Source: Candidatus Omnitrophota bacterium
GTDB lineage: Bacteria; Omnitrophota; Gorgyraeia; JAFGIU01
Assembly: GCA_016929445.1 (NCBI GenBank)
Contig: JAFGIU010000104.1
Location: forward strand, 1 to 32,362
Reading direction: 5' to 3'
DNA: 32,362 nt
Shown here: piece by piece, positions 1 to 7,071 of the stretch
How the letters are laid out: each line of letters begins with the position of its first letter
How positions within the stretch are numbered: position 1 is the first letter of the stretch
Program-made: the position numbers and the translations under genes
The notes under the pieces: generated by a model
Told to the model about the DNA's origin: nothing
The model's input: the letters and a program-made list of their open reading frames with translations, nothing else
Database searches by the model: none

Positions 1-373
<373 letters not shown>

Positions 374-424
374 CTTTGTCTTTATTATCTTTGTGCTCTA
401 AATTGACGAGATTGTCGTTTTTTT

Positions 425-525
425 GTCATTGCGAACGCAGCGAAGGAAGCTGACGTTAAGCGTCATTGCGAGCGAAGCGCGGCAATCTTTGTTGCGACTG
501 AAGGATCGCTTCGCTGCGGTCGGGA
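425..525. repeat. Family D REP-like repeat in the 23S-5S spacer
   Basis: Two partial direct copies of a GTCATTGCGA... unit start at 425 and 462; the second runs into GCGAAGCGCGGCAATCT. The segment 500-525 (GATCGCTTCGCTGCGGTC) resembles the opposite arm. A fuller copy lies at 32128-32203. The spacer between 23S and 5S is about 210 bp, and this repeat fills half of it. The rest of the spacer shows nothing recognisable. Confidence 0.7.
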
Positions 526-582
526 CCGAATTGAGCGGTGAGTTAGGTCGAGAACAACTCCCTAACTGACGCTCTCAATGGT

Positions 583-700
583 TTCCGGTGACTTTACTAG
601 GGGGGAAACACCCGTTCCCATTCCGAATACGGAAGTTAAGCCCCCTGAGGCCGATGGTACTGCGCTGGAAACGGCGTGGGAGAGTAGGTAGTTGCCGGGA
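583..700 (+). rRNA. 5S ribosomal RNA
   Basis: The ends TTCCGGTGACT (583-593) and AGTTGCCGGGA (690-700) pair to close helix I. The interior has the diagnostic GGGAAACACCCGTTCCCATTCCGAA, GGAAGTTAAGCCC and GATGGTACTGC blocks of bacterial 5S rRNA. Length is about 118 nt. It follows the 23S gene in the same direction and is followed at once by an intrinsic terminator, so it closes the rRNA operon. Confidence 0.96.
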
Positions 701-708
701 TTAATTTA

Positions 709-746
709 AAGGCGTCAGCCATGCAAGTGGCTGGCGCCTTTTTTAT
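709..746 (+). terminator. Intrinsic terminator of the rRNA operon
   Basis: A 13-bp stem (AAGGCGTCAGCCA / TGGCTGGCGCCTT, one G-U pair) with loop TGCAAG is followed by a run of T. On the minus strand the hairpin is followed by TTTAAATTAA, so it may also end the convergent acyltransferase gene, whose stop codon lies at 743-745 inside the T tract. Confidence 0.93.
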
Positions 747-1546
747 GCGGAGTCGGGCCGTCCGACAAGAAGATTATGAATGTATTCGGCGTAAGGGGAG
801 GAACCGGGTTTGCGGAGATCGTCCATGAGGGTGGTCAGGTTGAGCCGCAAGCCCATTGCAGGGTGGTCGTTTACGCGTCCGTAAGGGCGGGTGGAGCCCA
901 ATCGTGTAAACAGAATGGAGGTGTATAGCTTGGCGTGGCGCGGGTGAACCGCAACGCACATATCGTCCATCCCCAGCTTCAGGGCAGTGCGGATAAGGGC
1001 TCTAAAGAGCGCGAAGATGGTCAATACGCGGTTGTTCATGCTCGCATGATCCACCCGCTGCCAGGAAAAATCCCTGTTCACGCCCAGGGCTGCAATTTCG
1101 CACACGGCCCGCCCCTGGCGTCTTAAATTCCCGACTTCCTTTGCAAAGACGGATTCCATGGGCAGGGGCTGCGGTCCTGGGGCCAAAAGCCGGACCGTGC
1201 CGATGGTTTGTTGATGGGCCTCGGCCACATAGACCAACTGGGGCTTGTAGTTGAGGAGGTTTTGGCAGACTTCCAGCGCATTGTGGCCCAGATAGCCTTT
1301 TTTTTGGTAGAGACGCAAGAACAGGGAGGTGGCAGACTCGTGCTCTGCCTTGCTGACAGCCACACGCGTCCGCACGGAAAAATCCTGGCTCTGGGGTCTG
1401 TCCGGCGCTGAGGCCTTGGCCTCGGCGCGCGTCCAGTCTAAGGTGGACTCCGGTTGAAACATCATATTTATTGGTAGGCCTTTTTCAAAGCCAGTCACAC
1501 CCTCAGGCATCCCCCATTCCGAATTCCCCGGCCAGAAGGTACTCAT
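743..1546 (-). CDS. FeeM-like GNAT-fold acyltransferase (N-acyl amino acid synthase / exosortase-associated type)
   Basis: The 267-residue protein looks like the FeeM group of GNAT-fold enzymes, relatives of autoinducer synthases that join an acyl chain from acyl-ACP or acyl-CoA to an amino acid or similar amine. Seen in the sequence: after about 55 less ordered residues comes a GNAT-like core, with AEAHQQTIGTVRLL near 110-122, a central CEIAALGVNRDFSWQR strand-loop near 148-163, then a helix and the DDMCVAVHPRHAKLYTSILFTRLG segment that resembles the FeeM 'P.H..FY...GF' region. It is transcribed toward the 5S gene and ends in the shared terminator. The ATG at 1546 has a modest GGTGGT ribosome site; Met codons at residues 28-29 are alternatives. 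The actual substrate cannot be read from the sequence. Confidence 0.72.
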   Translation of the reverse strand: MSTFWPGNSEWGMPEGVTGFEKGLPINMMFQPESTLDWTRAEAKASAPDRPQSQDFSVRTRVAVSKAEHESATSLFLRLYQKKGYLGHNALEVCQNLLNYKPQLVYVAEAHQQTIGTVRLLAPGPQPLPMESVFAKEVGNLRRQGRAVCEIAALGVNRDFSWQRVDHASMNNRVLTIFALFRALIRTALKLGMDDMCVAVHPRHAKLYTSILFTRLGSTRPYGRVNDHPAMGLRLNLTTLMDDLRKPGSSPYAEYIHNLLVGRPDSA

Positions 1547-1588
1547 CTAAGCTACCACCAGGGCTTGCGGGGCGTCAATAGAGGAAAA

Positions 1589-1598
1589 CAAGCGCTTG
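1589..1598. promoter_or_regulatory. 10-bp palindrome at the predicted start site (possible operator)
   Basis: CAAGCGCTTG is a perfect palindrome covering about +1 to +11 of the predicted minus-strand transcript. Its position suits a repressor site, but a 10-bp palindrome can also occur by chance. Confidence 0.35.
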
Positions 1599-1605
1599 AA
1601 AGTGG

Positions 1606-1614
1606 ATTATAACA
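1606..1614 (-). promoter_or_regulatory. Extended -10 promoter of the acyltransferase gene
   Basis: On the minus strand the sequence TG-T-TATAAT (1614 to 1606) is a perfect extended -10 element; no good -35 is visible. Transcription would start near 1599, giving a leader of about 50 nt. Confidence 0.6.
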
Positions 1615-1647
1615 CTAATAATTTTAAGATGTTGTGAAAGCCATGGC

Positions 1648-1678
1648 TTGACAGGACCCAGGCCGGGAGAGCTATAAT
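1648..1678 (+). promoter_or_regulatory. Sigma-70 promoter of the anti-sigma-like gene
   Basis: Perfect TTGACA (1648-1653) and perfect TATAAT (1673-1678) are separated by 19 bp. The start of transcription is expected near 1685. The -10 box overlaps the ATG at 1677, so that ATG cannot be the start codon of an mRNA made from this promoter. Confidence 0.7.
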
Positions 1679-1712
1679 GCCAAATGAAGATTACGAGTAT
1701 AGGAGCTGTCCT

Positions 1713-2060
1713 TTGACCGACGACGAATGGGCCGAGCAGCATATGGTGGCGTATATTGAGGGCCTGCTCACCGCTGATAAACTTGCCCGCTTTGAGTCTG
1801 TTGTCTCGCATTCTCCGGCAGCCCTGACCCGGATGCGGGAGTATGAGCGCATCCTGCAGGCTGCTGCCGAATCTTCCTCCGAAGCGACAAAGGAATATTG
1901 GAAGGAGAATGTGGAGCGCGTAGCAGCAAAGATATTCCACCTGGAGAATGGGCAATTCCCCGGACCCGGGCAATGGAAGGATCCGCGCAAGCTCCGGCTC
2001 AGATGGGCGGCCCTGAGCTTTGTGGCTCTTGGTCTGCTTGCAGTTTTTTTGATCTTGTAG
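1713..2060 (+). CDS. Orphan anti-sigma-factor-like tail-anchored membrane protein
   Basis: The 115-residue product has an N-terminal segment, AYIEGLLTADKLARFESVVSHSP, that follows the pattern of anti-sigma (zf-HC2/RsiW-like) helices but lacks the HxxxCxxC zinc ligands. A basic linker and one C-terminal membrane helix (about the last 18 residues, ending IL) follow. It would sit in the inner membrane with its N-terminal domain in the cytoplasm. I chose TTG at 1713 because AGGAG (1701-1705) is 7 nt upstream and because the upstream in-frame ATG (1677) lies inside the -10 box of the apparent promoter. No sigma factor gene is next to it, so a regulatory role is inferred only from shape. It may instead be a small membrane protein of unknown function. 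Confidence 0.6.
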   Translation: MTDDEWAEQHMVAYIEGLLTADKLARFESVVSHSPAALTRMREYERILQAAAESSSEATKEYWKENVERVAAKIFHLENGQFPGPGQWKDPRKLRLRWAALSFVALGLLAVFLIL

Positions 2061-2203
2061 ACACTCACAGAGACGCCTCTTAGGACCTGCCAAGCTTAGG
2101 AACCCTAGGAAAAGTCCCTGGCCTCTCAATCTCTGGACTTCCCCTTTACCCCTATGCTAAACTTGCCAGAAGTATCACCGTTTCACGCGTTTAAGAGGTT
2201 TTT

Positions 2204-2956
2204 ATGTCCGGTCACAATAAATGGTCTTCAATTAAGCACAAGAAGGGGGCAGCGGATGCCCAGCGGGGCAAACTCTTCTCCAGATTGGCGCGGGAACTCA
2301 CCGTGGCCGCTCGTGAAGGCGGGGGCGAGGCAGACACCAACCCGCGATTGCGCACAGTTATCGGCAAATGCAAGGAAGCCAATATGCCTGCGGACAATAT
2401 CCAACGGGCCATCAAGAAAGGCACGGGTGAGCTTCCGGGTGTTGTCTATGAAGAAGTGATGTACGAGGGCTATGGCCAGGGCGGCGTGGCCCTGCTGATC
2501 CAGGCCCTTACTGATAACAAGAATCGCACCACAGGCGAGGTGCGCAGCACGTTGAACAAACGCGGCGGCAATTTAGCCGGCGCGGGTTCTGTGGCCTGGC
2601 AGTTCAGCTCCAAGGGGTATATTGTAGTGGAAAAGGAGAAGGGCGAAGAAGAAACGGTGATGAATATCGTAATCGAGGCAGGGGCCGAGGACTTTGTGGT
2701 CGAGGATTCCTGCTATGAAATCACCACGGAGCCCATGGAGTTGGAGCGTGTGAAGCAGGCCCTCGAGAATGCCGGCGTTGTTTATCAGTCTGCGGAACTC
2801 ACCATGGTTCCTGCTTCCACAGTGAAGGTAGAGGGCTCGGATGCCAAAACGCTTTTGGGTTTGATCAGTGCCTTGGAAGACTGTGAAGATGTTCAGAATG
2901 TCTACGCGAATTTTGATATTTCGGACGAGCTCTTGGAGGAGCTGAGTTCAGAGTGA
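2204..2956 (+). CDS. yebC: YebC/TACO1 family protein
   Basis: The 250-residue protein matches the YebC family over its full length, including the signature start SGHNKWSSIKHKKGAADAQRGK and the PADNIQRAIKKGTG segment. Family members bind near the ribosome and help translate difficult stretches such as polyprolines; some have also been described as DNA-binding regulators. The ATG at 2204 has AAGAGG 7 nt upstream. It stands at the head of the ruv genes, as in many bacteria. Acidic C-terminus (ELLEELSSE). No odd features. Confidence 0.95.
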   Translation: MSGHNKWSSIKHKKGAADAQRGKLFSRLARELTVAAREGGGEADTNPRLRTVIGKCKEANMPADNIQRAIKKGTGELPGVVYEEVMYEGYGQGGVALLIQALTDNKNRTTGEVRSTLNKRGGNLAGAGSVAWQFSSKGYIVVEKEKGEEETVMNIVIEAGAEDFVVEDSCYEITTEPMELERVKQALENAGVVYQSAELTMVPASTVKVEGSDAKTLLGLISALEDCEDVQNVYANFDISDELLEELSSE

Positions 2957-2972
2957 TGGAGCTTCGTTAAAG

Positions 2973-2989
2973 CAGGTGTCTGACACCTG
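2973..2989. repeat. Family B palindrome between yebC and ruvC
   Basis: CAGGTGTC-T-GACACCTG is a perfect 17-bp inverted repeat. The same core (GGTGTC.GRCACC) recurs at 19323-19374 and several times in 22930-23030. It sits about 20-40 bp before the conserved start of RuvC. Confidence 0.75.
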
Positions 2990-3024
2990 GGAGTCGCATC
3001 ATCAGATCGGCACCATTACGGGTC

Positions 3025-3534
3025 TTGGGTGTGGACCCCGGCTTGGGTATCACGGGCTACGGGGTCATTGAGTCGAATTCAGGGGGCTTTCAGGTGCTCG
3101 CTGCGGGTGTCGTTCAAACCCTTTCCAAGATTCCTTTAGAGCAACGCCTCATGACCCTCCATTCCGCATTGGAATCTCTCCTGAAGGAACACTGCCCTGC
3201 TGTCTTGGTTTTGGAAGAGCTCTATTCTCATTCACGGCACCCGGCCACGGCAATCACCATGGCTCATGCGCGCGGCGTTGTGTGTTTGGCTGCTGCCCGG
3301 CAGGGGATTCCCGTTGTGGGTTACGCAGCCAGGCGCGTCAAACAGGTGATTACCGGCAACGGCGCGGCAGACAAGTCTCAGGTCAATCGCATGATCGAAT
3401 TCCACCTCAATTGGAGAGATCCCGAAGCCCCTTTGGACGTGACGGATGCGCTGTCCCTGGGTTTGACCTATTTGCGTTTACAGGAAACGCAGAGCCGCAT
3501 GGGGCGGGTCCTTTCAGAGAGTTTGCGCCGATGA
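3025..3534 (+). CDS. ruvC: Crossover junction endodeoxyribonuclease RuvC
   Basis: RuvC is the dimeric resolvase that cuts Holliday junctions with RuvAB. Four acidic catalytic positions are visible: D4 (GVDPGLGITG), E64/E65 (LVLEELYSH), D138 and D141 (DVTDAL); GNGAADK (111-117) is also typical. The start is a problem. The only common start codon in frame near the N-terminus is TTG 3025, which removes part of the first beta strand, and it has no good ribosome site. In-frame sequence upstream reads APLRV, matching the family, and GGGAG (2989-2993) lies 7 nt before an in-frame ATC at 3001. Translation may therefore begin at a rare ATC codon. The stop overlaps the ruvA ATG by 4 nt (ATGA). Confidence 0.93.
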   Translation: MGVDPGLGITGYGVIESNSGGFQVLAAGVVQTLSKIPLEQRLMTLHSALESLLKEHCPAVLVLEELYSHSRHPATAITMAHARGVVCLAAARQGIPVVGYAARRVKQVITGNGAADKSQVNRMIEFHLNWRDPEAPLDVTDALSLGLTYLRLQETQSRMGRVLSESLRR

Positions 3535-4163
3535 TCGGGCGTATTCGCGGCAAGCTTGTTGAAATGCGAGAGGATCATCTGTTATTGGAGGTTGCGGGCA
3601 TTAGTTACGAGATTCTTGTCCCGGGCGGTGTGCAGGGCCAGATATCCACGGTGCCGGGGAGTGATGAGGAACTCAGCCTGGTTATCTTCCACTATTTACA
3701 GAATGACGGGGCTCGCACGCTTCCGGTGCTTGTCGGTTTCGCAAACGAAGTGGAGCGCGAATTCTTCGAAAAGTTTATCAGTGTTTCGGGCATTGGTCCG
3801 CGCGCAGCAGTGCGGGCCTTGAACCGGCCCTTTGCGCAAGTGGCCCGTGCCGTCGATCAGGAGGACATCGCAGTCTTGAAATCCTTGCCCGGTATCGGCG
3901 CGCAGCGCGCGCGCCAGATTGTGGCGCAGCTCCAGGGCAAGGTGGGAAAGTATGCGTTGATTCGCGAAGAGGAGTCCAGTTGGACTCGCGGTGAAATGTC
4001 CGATGCACAGACAGAGGCCCTGGAAGTGTTGTTGCAGCTCCAGTACACGCGGCCGGAAGCCGAGCATATGATTGCCCAGGCTTTGGAACGGAATAGCGGG
4101 ATCTGTACAGCAGAAGAGCTGCTGAACGAGGTATACAAACAACGGAGTTTGGACAGTGCTTAG
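3531..4163 (+). CDS. ruvA: Holliday junction branch migration protein RuvA
   Basis: The 210-residue protein begins MIGRIRGKLVE, the usual OB-fold start of RuvA, the tetramer that grips the four-way junction and recruits RuvB helicase. Two helix-hairpin-helix motifs are visible: ISVSGIGPRAAVRAL (about 83-97) and LKSLPGIGAQRARQI (about 118-132). The C-terminal domain that contacts RuvB follows an acidic linker. The ATG overlaps the ruvC stop by 4 nt, so the two are translationally coupled. Open frame extends further upstream in this frame, but the ATG at 3531 is clearly the family start. Confidence 0.95.
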   Translation: MIGRIRGKLVEMREDHLLLEVAGISYEILVPGGVQGQISTVPGSDEELSLVIFHYLQNDGARTLPVLVGFANEVEREFFEKFISVSGIGPRAAVRALNRPFAQVARAVDQEDIAVLKSLPGIGAQRARQIVAQLQGKVGKYALIREEESSWTRGEMSDAQTEALEVLLQLQYTRPEAEHMIAQALERNSGICTAEELLNEVYKQRSLDSA

Positions 4164-4176
4164 TGGGCGAGTGTTA

Positions 4177-4231
4177 CAGGGACGGTTCTTACGCCCCGGA
4201 GAGATCAGGCAGACGGTAAGAACCGTCCCTG
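4177..4231. repeat. Family A inverted repeat, copy 1
   Basis: Perfect 16-bp arms CAGGGACGGTTCTTAC (4177-4192) and GTAAGAACCGTCCCTG (4216-4231) with a 23-nt loop. Related repeats occur at 6957-7030, 9491-9541 and 26200-26255. There is no T tract, so it is not an obvious terminator. Confidence 0.85.
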
Positions 4232-4250
4232 CCCCTTGAGGAGGTTCATG

Positions 4251-5474
4251 ATGAATCGCAAGAAATGGTTTGTTGCAGGACTTGTAGTGATTGGTGTCTT
4301 GGGATTGGGCTATGCCGTGGCTCAGGAGACCATCACCGTCACGACCTACTATCCGGCTCCTTACGGCAACTACAATACGATGGAAGTCTCCGACACATTG
4401 GAAGTGAACGATATTGCCGCTCACTCCAATGACACCGGCCGAATTACTTTCTTTGACAATGCCAAGAATGAAGTCTATGCCACCTTTACGGATGACAATG
4501 CCTGGTCCCAGATCCGGGGACCGCTCAAAGTGAATGCTCGAACCGACGGCGCGACTGCAAACTGGGCCAAACTGTGGGTTGAAGAAGGGGACGCGCTCAT
4601 TTATTCAGGGGCCAATACAAACGCCCGGTTGTTTCTGCGCGGAGATCCGGCCAATTTGGTCGGAAGCTCGGAGTCCGTGCTCCAGAGCAATAGTGCTGGG
4701 GACGGGTTTGAAATGAAGAGCAAGCTGAATATCGCGCTCACAGCCGGGGTGGCTACCTTAGCCGCCGGTTCCGGAACAGCCAGCGCCGGGATTTACCTGA
4801 ATGGCGCCAGCGTTCATTTTGGAGGAGGCCCTGTGCATCCTGATCTGGCCGAGGCTTTTGGCGTTCAAGGGCCGTCCATTGAGCCCGGAGATGCGGTTGT
4901 GATTGCTGACTCGACCACCGGTGCAGTCTCTCTTTCCGCCGGGGCCTATGACCCGCTGGCGATCGGCGTCTATTCCGGACAGGACACCAGCACCTTTTTG
5001 TTGGGAAGCTTGGATGGCGGGCGTGTGCCGATTGCCTTGGTGGGGCGCGTGTTTTCTAAGGTTACAACGCTTAATGGCCCGGTCAAGCGGGGAGATCCGG
5101 TGACCACATCCGGTAAGCCCGGGTATCTGATGAAGGCCACGGAAGCGGGCTCCATTGTGGGCCGGGCCCTGGAGGAACTTGAAGAAGGTGAATCCAAGAT
5201 CCTCGTGTTCATTAATCCGGGTTGGTTTGAGCCCAGTGTCTCCGAAAAGCTGCTTGTCTTGGCCGGCACGGCAGTCATTCAGGCAGGAGAAGAGCAAGTG
5301 AAGGTCGCTGTTCCGGGACTGACTGCCGGGTCCAAAGTGCTTCTCACATGGAGAGGCAATATCGCCCCCGCGACTCACAGTTGGGTGGAGGCTGTGGGAG
5401 AAAACAGCTTTACCGTAGCGGTGAACTTGCCTGTGGGAAATGACGTGGCTTTTGACTATCAGGTTATGGAGTAA
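4251..5474 (+). CDS. Secreted surface protein with TYYPAPYGNYN motif
   Basis: The 407-residue protein starts with a clear signal peptide (basic NRKK, hydrophobic core, cleavage expected after AYAVA near residue 25). The mature protein begins with ITVTTYYPAPYGNYNTMEV, a motif I recall as recurrent at the mature N-terminus of secreted proteins in Omnitrophota/Elusimicrobiota. The middle is rich in G, A, S and N with beta-strand character. Residues of about 200-325 (GPSIEPGDAVVIAD, ALVGRVFSKV, GPVKRGDPVTTS, GSIVGRALEEL) resemble a beta-rich domain seen at the ends of phage tail and surface proteins. I chose ATG 4251 because GAGGAGG ends 6 nt before it; an upstream in-frame TTG at 4236 would lie across that ribosome site. 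It interrupts the ruv genes. Function is not known. Confidence 0.8.
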   Translation: MNRKKWFVAGLVVIGVLGLGYAVAQETITVTTYYPAPYGNYNTMEVSDTLEVNDIAAHSNDTGRITFFDNAKNEVYATFTDDNAWSQIRGPLKVNARTDGATANWAKLWVEEGDALIYSGANTNARLFLRGDPANLVGSSESVLQSNSAGDGFEMKSKLNIALTAGVATLAAGSGTASAGIYLNGASVHFGGGPVHPDLAEAFGVQGPSIEPGDAVVIADSTTGAVSLSAGAYDPLAIGVYSGQDTSTFLLGSLDGGRVPIALVGRVFSKVTTLNGPVKRGDPVTTSGKPGYLMKATEAGSIVGRALEELEEGESKILVFINPGWFEPSVSEKLLVLAGTAVIQAGEEQVKVAVPGLTAGSKVLLTWRGNIAPATHSWVEAVGENSFTVAVNLPVGNDVAFDYQVME

Positions 5475-5486
5475 AGTAGAGCGACT

Positions 5487-6545
5487 ATGGAAGATCCCTT
5501 TGACGCAGATATCCATTCGCGCGCAATAGCCCCCGAGGAGGCGGACGAAGACCAGGTCCTGGGTCTTTCCCTTCGGCCCAAAACCCTGGACGAGTTCGTG
5601 GGACAGCGCGCAGTGACCGCTAACTTGGATATCGCGATCCGGGCGGCCAAGGGCCGGGGCGAACCGCTGGAACACCTGTTGTTCTGCGGTCCCCCGGGCC
5701 TGGGTAAGACTACGCTCGCGCATATTGTGGCCGCGGAGATGGGAGCCAAGATCACGGCCACCAGCGGCCCGGCGCTCGAGCGGGCAGGGGACCTGATCGG
5801 GCTTCTCACCAATTTGGCTGAAGGCGATGTGCTCTTTATCGACGAGATCCATCGTCTCTCCAAGGTGGTGGAGGAATTTCTCTATCCGGCGATGGAGGAT
5901 TTCCAAATTGATTTTCTGATCGACAAAGGCCCGTATGCCAAAACCATTAAATTCAATCTCAAGAGATTTACCTTGGTGGGCGCAACCACGCGCGTAGGTT
6001 TGTTGAGCAGCCCTCTGCGCAGCCGTTTCGGCATGTCCGAACACATGGATTTTTATGAGGTCGAAGATCTCACCCGCATTGTCTTGCGTTCGGCCGGGCT
6101 CTTATCTTGCGAGCTTCAATGCGAGGCTGCCTCGGAGATCGCGCGCCGGTCGCGCGGCACGCCGCGTGTGGCCAATCGTCTGTTGCGCCGTGTGCGTGAT
6201 TATGCTCAGGTCATGGAGGACGGTCACATTACGCGGGAGAATGCGTGCATGGCCCTGGAATCCCAGGGCATTGACGGGGCAGGGTTGGACGCATTTGACC
6301 GCAAATTATTGGAGACGCTTATTCGTGTGTACGACGGCGGTCCGGTCGGAGTCGAATCCCTGGCTGCCACGCTCAATGAAGAAACGGACACACTCTCCGA
6401 TGTCTTGGAACCCTATTTGTTGAAAGCAGGGTTCCTTAAACGCACGCCGCGCGGCCGGCAGGTGACGCGTCTGGCGTATGAACATTTCCAAATGGAGCGG
6501 ACTCATCAAAACAATTCTCAGAAGGAGTTCTTTACTTCAGCCTAG
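5487..6545 (+). CDS. ruvB: Holliday junction branch migration helicase RuvB
   Basis: The 352-residue AAA+ motor drives branch migration with RuvA. Visible motifs: Walker A GPPGLGKT (68-75), Walker B LFIDE (116-120), sensor 1 ATTR (166-169), arginine-finger region SPLRSRFG (175-182), and a C-terminal winged helix with TPRGRQVT. The first 20 residues are an acidic extension, normal for the family. It follows the surface-protein gene by 12 nt, probably in the same transcript. Its last 68 nt overlap the pseudopilin gene in another frame. Confidence 0.97.
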   Translation: MEDPFDADIHSRAIAPEEADEDQVLGLSLRPKTLDEFVGQRAVTANLDIAIRAAKGRGEPLEHLLFCGPPGLGKTTLAHIVAAEMGAKITATSGPALERAGDLIGLLTNLAEGDVLFIDEIHRLSKVVEEFLYPAMEDFQIDFLIDKGPYAKTIKFNLKRFTLVGATTRVGLLSSPLRSRFGMSEHMDFYEVEDLTRIVLRSAGLLSCELQCEAASEIARRSRGTPRVANRLLRRVRDYAQVMEDGHITRENACMALESQGIDGAGLDAFDRKLLETLIRVYDGGPVGVESLAATLNEETDTLSDVLEPYLLKAGFLKRTPRGRQVTRLAYEHFQMERTHQNNSQKEFFTSA

Positions 6546-6930
6546 TAGGACTGCGGGGGCGGGCTTTTCGAAGCTGGAGATTCTTATTGTTACGCTGATT
6601 CTTGCGATACTGGCCACAGTGGCCGTACCGCAGTATCTGCGGTCAGTGGAATCCAGCAGGCAGGTCGAGGCGATCGAAATTCTCGCCGAGATCCGCCGTG
6701 CCGAGTATCGCTACAACGCAAAGGCAGGGCACTTTACCGGAGAGCTCGCGGACTTGAGCTTTGAGGACGCCGAGCTCCTGGACGATCCCTTCTTTGCCTT
6801 CGATATTCCGTCGGCGACGAAGAGCACGTTTATTCTCCGGGCCTTGCGCAATGATTCCAAGCGGCTCAAAGAGACTCCGGCCTACGCGATCACCATGGAT
6901 CACAAGGGCAATCTCAACCGCGGTATTTAG
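6478..6930 (+). CDS. Type IV pilin-like (pseudopilin) protein
   Basis: The 150-residue protein has a class III prepilin signal: a basic leader of about 28 residues ending in Gly, then [21 protein letters not shown], with cleavage expected between G and F and the key Glu at mature position 5. It should be processed by prepilin peptidase and placed in the inner membrane or in a pilus or type II secretion pseudopilus. The globular part has the [18 protein letters not shown] pattern of short pilin-like proteins. The ATG at 6478 is the only common start codon that keeps the leader, and it overlaps ruvB by 68 nt. A strong AGAAGGAG (6520-6527) lies inside the gene with no start codon after it. No other pilus gene is nearby. 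Confidence 0.82.
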   Translation: MNISKWSGLIKTILRRSSLLQPSRTAGAGFSKLEILIVTLILAILATVAVPQYLRSVESSRQVEAIEILAEIRRAEYRYNAKAGHFTGELADLSFEDAELLDDPFFAFDIPSATKSTFILRALRNDSKRLKETPAYAITMDHKGNLNRGI

Positions 6931-6956
6931 AGGTCTAGGCTTAGGGACGGATCTAA

Positions 6957-7030
6957 AGGGACAGTTCTCACAAAGCTTTAGGGGACTGTCCCTAGCTTCA
7001 GGGGACATATCTCCGGAGGAGATGTGTCCC
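6957..7030. repeat. Family A tandem hairpins ahead of spoIID-like gene
   Basis: Two hairpins: AGGGACAGT / ACTGTCCCT (6957-6965 and 6985-6993), and GGGACATATCTCC / GGAGATGTGTCCC (7002-7014 and 7018-7030, one mismatch). The GGAGGAGA ribosome-site-like sequence and a GTG at 7024 lie inside the second hairpin. A partial unit AGGGACGG also lies at 6943. Confidence 0.8.
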
Positions 7031-7071
7031 TGTCAACAACAGGAGCCGTCCCTGACATTATTTGGCGAGAT

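Noticed and set aside
1677-1712. ATG 1677 as the start of the anti-sigma-like gene
   Set aside because: It overlaps a perfect -10 box with a perfect -35 upstream, and a better-spaced AGGAG/TTG start lies downstream.
4177-4231. Family A repeat as an intrinsic terminator after ruvA
   Set aside because: The hairpin is strong but no T tract follows on either strand.
4758-6044. A 428-codon minus-strand open frame opposite the surface protein and ruvB
   Set aside because: Long only because the GC-rich codons of the plus-strand genes contain few stops in this frame. Both plus-strand genes are secure.
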